This document shows, piece after piece, positions 61,473 to 64,000 of a DNA stretch of 64,000 nt. How positions within the stretch are numbered: position 1 is the stretch's first letter; every line of letters starts with the position of its first letter. The translations under genes and the position numbers were made by a program. The notes beneath the pieces are model-generated. The model saw nothing but the letters and a program-made list of their open reading frames with translations, had not been told where the DNA came from and made no database searches. The stretch lies in contig JAFLCB010000008.1 in NCBI GenBank assembly GCA_017302795.1, positions 165,879 to 229,878 of the forward strand, written 5' to 3'. The DNA is from Deltaproteobacteria bacterium (GTDB lineage: Bacteria > Bdellovibrionota > Bdellovibrionia > Bdellovibrionales > JAMPXM01).

Positions 61473-61520
61473 CTAGACCAAGAGCTAAGGTTCGAAGCGT
61501 AAAGTGTCGATAAGTACTAT

Positions 61521-61850
61521 GTGGTACGTCACTGGAAAACTCTCTCAATTCAACCTGATTTCGTGCGTTCGGCCCGTGCCGTTTTCGCGCCTATATTACT
61601 CGCGGGACTATTGTCGGGCTGCGGTCAAACACTTGAAGATTGGGTGAGATCAGTTCGACCGAATCTTGGTGTGCCGATTAAATTTGAAGGTCAGTCCAAC
61701 GTCAAAATATCGCCTGGAACAACCACGTCGACCGACGGCCAGGTTTCCGCTCGGACGCATATCACAATCACCGATCGGCCGATGACCAGCGCCGACGTTT
61801 CTGCGCGGGTATCGATTAACCGCACTCGAACGGAAGGGTTGTCGCAATGA
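61521..61850 (+). CDS. Small lipoprotein preceding the large surface protein
   Basis: A 109-residue protein whose hydrophobic stretch AVFAPILLAGLLSGCG contains the lipobox LLSGC. The 20-residue n-region from GTG 61521 is long; GTG 61563 would give a normal signal peptide, and neither has a clear ribosome site. The mature part is short and Thr/Ser-rich (VKISPGTTTSTDGQVSARTH). It is coupled by an ATGA overlap to the tail-fibre-like gene. It may anchor or help export that protein (inference). Confidence 0.65.
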   Translation: MVRHWKTLSIQPDFVRSARAVFAPILLAGLLSGCGQTLEDWVRSVRPNLGVPIKFEGQSNVKISPGTTTSTDGQVSARTHITITDRPMTSADVSARVSINRTRTEGLSQ

Positions 61851-64000
61851 AACTCTTCGGGCGGGCACTTTTACTTTTTCTCTTTGTGCAAGGCTTTGTG
61901 CAAGTTATTGCGCGCCCCTTTGCTTTAGGGGCAGATGTTCCACAATCATTTACATTGGACGGAAGGCTGTTTAGCAATCCGCAAGGTACGATCGCACTGA
62001 CTGATGCAAGCGTGGGAGTTCGATTACAAGTCCTTGATGATGACAAGACTTGTGTTCTCTACGAAGAGAGTCAGTCAATCAGCACGGCAGCTTCGGACGG
62101 ATATTTCTCGGTTCAAGTCGGCTCTCCGCAGAGTTCGACGAAGCGAACTGTTACGGGTGATCCGGGCAACACAATGACGGAAGTGTTTTCGAACATGGCA
62201 CCCATTTCCGGTAAAGCGGTAGCGGATGGACTGCCGTGTATTGTGTCTCCTACTGGAGGTAAGCGTCGCTTTGTGCGAATAATTATCTCGCCGTCATCGC
62301 TGGGCGGCGCGGAACGGACTCTGCTTCCTGATTTAAGTATTGATTCGGTTCCGAATGCGTTGATCGCGGAAAGAGCGGAATCAATTCAAGGCCTTCGAAG
62401 TTCTAATCTTCTTCAAGTGAACACTTCGGCTGGCGCAGTTTTAACTCAAGGAAACTTAGAAAGTCTTTTTTCAAACACCACCAGGTTCACTGCTGTTTCG
62501 AATCTTGTGGATGGGACGAGTACGACCTATATGAGATCGAACTCGACAACTGGTGCGCAGCTTCCTGTATTGCCAGGAGCACCGTCAACCACGCCGACCC
62601 AAGGTTCGATTTGGTTTGATTCTTCTGATCAACGGTTGAAGTTTCAAAGTAGCGGTGGACCAGTTACGCTTACGACCGGTGCGGCGGCAATTTCTGCATT
62701 GTCAGGCGACGTGACAGCATCAGGCAATGGAACTGTCGCTGCGACAGTGGCTTTTGTCGGCGGCTCAACGGCAGCGAACGTCAATGCAGCAACTGTTTTA
62801 GCTAATGCCTCAACAGACGCGAACACAGTGTCGACGATTGTCCGTCGTGATGGCGCAGGTGGTTTTTCTGCGGGGCAGGTTTCAGCTTCCGCTGTACGCT
62901 TACGGGATGCGACAACCAACTATGTCGAACTTAAAGCTCCAGCCGCCGCGACAAATTACTCGTTGACCATGCCCAGTGCTGTCGGTGCTTCTGGCCAAAC
63001 CCTTGTCACCGTCGATGCGGCCGGAACACTCGGGTGGGCTACACCAAGCAGCAGTCAATGGACCACCACTGGTTCTGATATTTACTACAACTCGGGGAAT
63101 GTCGGGGTAGGAACCGCGAGTCCGACTGCACCCTTATATGTAAAAACAACTTCAAGTGGCCTATCTGGAATTTTTGAAGGCAACTGTTCAGGTTGCGGTT
63201 CAAGACTGAATATATTCAATGCTGCCTCTACCGTTGGACAATCACATTCTGATATTTATTTTTCAGTTGGTTCTACCGCGAATGTTTATGGCCAAATCTC
63301 AGGAATCGCTACGAGTGCATCAAATGGGGCCTTAGCCTTCTATACCAACAACGGCGGAAGCGAGGGCGAGAGAATGCGAATTGATAATGTCGGCAACGTA
63401 GGTATAGGAACGACGAATCCGGGACAGAAGCTCTCAGTCAACGGGCGAATTGAAACTCAGGGCGGAATGCTTTTCAATGAAGGTAGCGGAGCAACAAACA
63501 ACCTGATCTATGTCGGCTCCACGAGTTCAGGTGCCGTGGACGCGAGCTTTGGATTCTTCGCGGCCGGTGTTGGTTCTTCTTCGGCGAGTGAAGGCAGCTA
63601 TTTTCTTACGCGGGGAAACAGCTTCTCTGCAGCTGGCAGTCAACGCGGCAACATGTACTTCGTAGCCGGCGCACCAAGTGCACCCGGAGCCACCGAAGGT
63701 TCAATCAACTTCTGGACTGGCACTGACCAGCCGAGAATGATCGTCAACAAAGAAGGCAACGTCGGGATAGGTACGACAGCTCCAACAGAAAAACTTGATA
63801 TCAACGGCACTGTCACTTTGTCTTCATCCACCGAATCAAGCTCTGCCTACTCAAATAGTGGCGTTTTATTTTTAATTGCTGATACATCCGTCAACATTGT
63901 CCGCGTTACTCTAACTGATAATGCAACCATTTCTCTGCCTCTATTTGCTCCCTCTGGCAGAAAGGTTTGGACACTCACTGTCTTCGTTAAACAAGATGCG
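61847..64000 (+). CDS. Large exported tail-fibre-like surface protein, 3' end outside window
   Basis: The frame is open for all 718 codons from ATG 61847 to the window edge. Signal peptide RALLLFLFVQGFVQVIARPF. A ~130-residue N-terminal domain (FTLDGRLFSNPQGTIALTDA, two cysteines) is followed by a long, low-complexity Thr/Ser/Ala/Gly region. Repeats of the type GNVGVGTASPTAPLYV, GNVGIGTTNPGQKLSVNGRI and GNVGIGTTAPTEKLDINGTV follow, the collar motif common in phage tail fibres and bacterial surface proteins ending in an intramolecular chaperone. It is likely a trimeric adhesin-like fibre on the cell surface. The C-terminal chaperone domain, if any, lies beyond the window. Confidence 0.82.
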   Translation, partial: MKLFGRALLLFLFVQGFVQVIARPFALGADVPQSFTLDGRLFSNPQGTIALTDASVGVRLQVLDDDKTCVLYEESQSISTAASDGYFSVQVGSPQSSTKRTVTGDPGNTMTEVFSNMAPISGKAVADGLPCIVSPTGGKRRFVRIIISPSSLGGAERTLLPDLSIDSVPNALIAERAESIQGLRSSNLLQVNTSAGAVLTQGNLESLFSNTTRFTAVSNLVDGTSTTYMRSNSTTGAQLPVLPGAPSTTPTQGSIWFDSSDQRLKFQSSGGPVTLTTGAAAISALSGDVTASGNGTVAATVAFVGGSTAANVNAATVLANASTDANTVSTIVRRDGAGGFSAGQVSASAVRLRDATTNYVELKAPAAATNYSLTMPSAVGASGQTLVTVDAAGTLGWATPSSSQWTTTGSDIYYNSGNVGVGTASPTAPLYVKTTSSGLSGIFEGNCSGCGSRLNIFNAASTVGQSHSDIYFSVGSTANVYGQISGIATSASNGALAFYTNNGGSEGERMRIDNVGNVGIGTTNPGQKLSVNGRIETQGGMLFNEGSGATNNLIYVGSTSSGAVDASFGFFAAGVGSSSASEGSYFLTRGNSFSAAGSQRGNMYFVAGAPSAPGATEGSINFWTGTDQPRMIVNKEGNVGIGTTAPTEKLDINGTVTLSSSTESSSAYSNSGVLFLIADTSVNIVRVTLTDNATISLPLFAPSGRKVWTLTVFVKQDA

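Overview
The window reads as a stretch of a Gram-negative chromosome of roughly balanced GC content. It encodes many signal peptides, lipoproteins with lipoboxes, outer-membrane barrels and pseudopilins. The gene mix is housekeeping repair and translation genes, fatty-acid and branched-chain acyl-CoA catabolism, many exported hydrolases and large surface proteins. That mix suggests a Bdellovibrionota-like bacterium (Bdellovibrio relatives). This placement is an inference from gene content and style, not from a marker gene. Genes are dense, many neighbours overlap by 1-14 bases (often ATGA or GTGA), and several convergent pairs overlap at their ends.

Layout: 0-7 kb holds the C-terminal part of a prolyl oligopeptidase, mutS and glnD. 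7-10 kb holds a stand-alone LuxR-type HTH gene after a long untranslated stretch, two unknown proteins and an acyl-CoA thioesterase. 10-16.5 kb is a minus-strand block: a small exported protein, a HExxH metalloprotease, hflX (with an anomalous start), an exported protein and the malic enzyme/phosphotransacetylase fusion. 16.7-20.4 kb is a fadI-fadJ-like beta-oxidation operon. 20.6-26 kb holds a lipoprotein, a conserved unknown, plsC, an SH3-like exported protein and an outer-membrane protein. 26-27.8 kb adds 3-hydroxyacyl-CoA dehydrogenase and enoyl-CoA hydratase genes.

Between 27.9 and 29.2 kb is a compact repeat/transposase locus: a tandem array with a unit of about 46-58 bp, a REP-associated-type (Y1/HUH) transposase, a hairpin at its end and a 21-bp direct repeat. 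29.3-38 kb contains a fused IcmF-type acyl-CoA mutase, an ankyrin lipoprotein, pyroglutamyl peptidase, two pseudopilin-like genes (one carrying four Cys-rich PWG modules), an acyl-CoA dehydrogenase and a separate B12-binding subunit. 38-54.7 kb holds an OMP, a TolB/PA/M28/PDZ peptidase, a site-2 protease, trpS, scpA-scpB, an HTTM membrane pair, a PLP decarboxylase, a FAD oxidoreductase, psd, an unknown exported protein, an orphan DNA or RNA methyltransferase and a four-domain S1 protein.

From the tRNA-Pro(CGG) gene at 54.9 kb to about 61.5 kb the character changes. There is a hicAB toxin-antitoxin locus whose toxin carries an early in-frame stop while antitoxin and operator look intact, a frameshifted gene behind it, a prominent double hairpin, several decayed recombinase-like genes, small unknown ORFs and one large intact secreted protein. 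This looks like an eroded integrative island next to a tRNA. The window ends inside a large exported, tail-fibre-like surface protein that runs off the edge.

Functional theme: thiolase, FadJ-like, hydroxyacyl-CoA dehydrogenase, crotonase, acyl-CoA dehydrogenase, thioesterase, malic enzyme/PTA, IcmF and the B12 subunit together point to a metabolism that burns lipids and branched-chain amino acids and feeds acetyl-CoA and succinyl-CoA to the TCA cycle. This would fit a predator or protein/lipid consumer.
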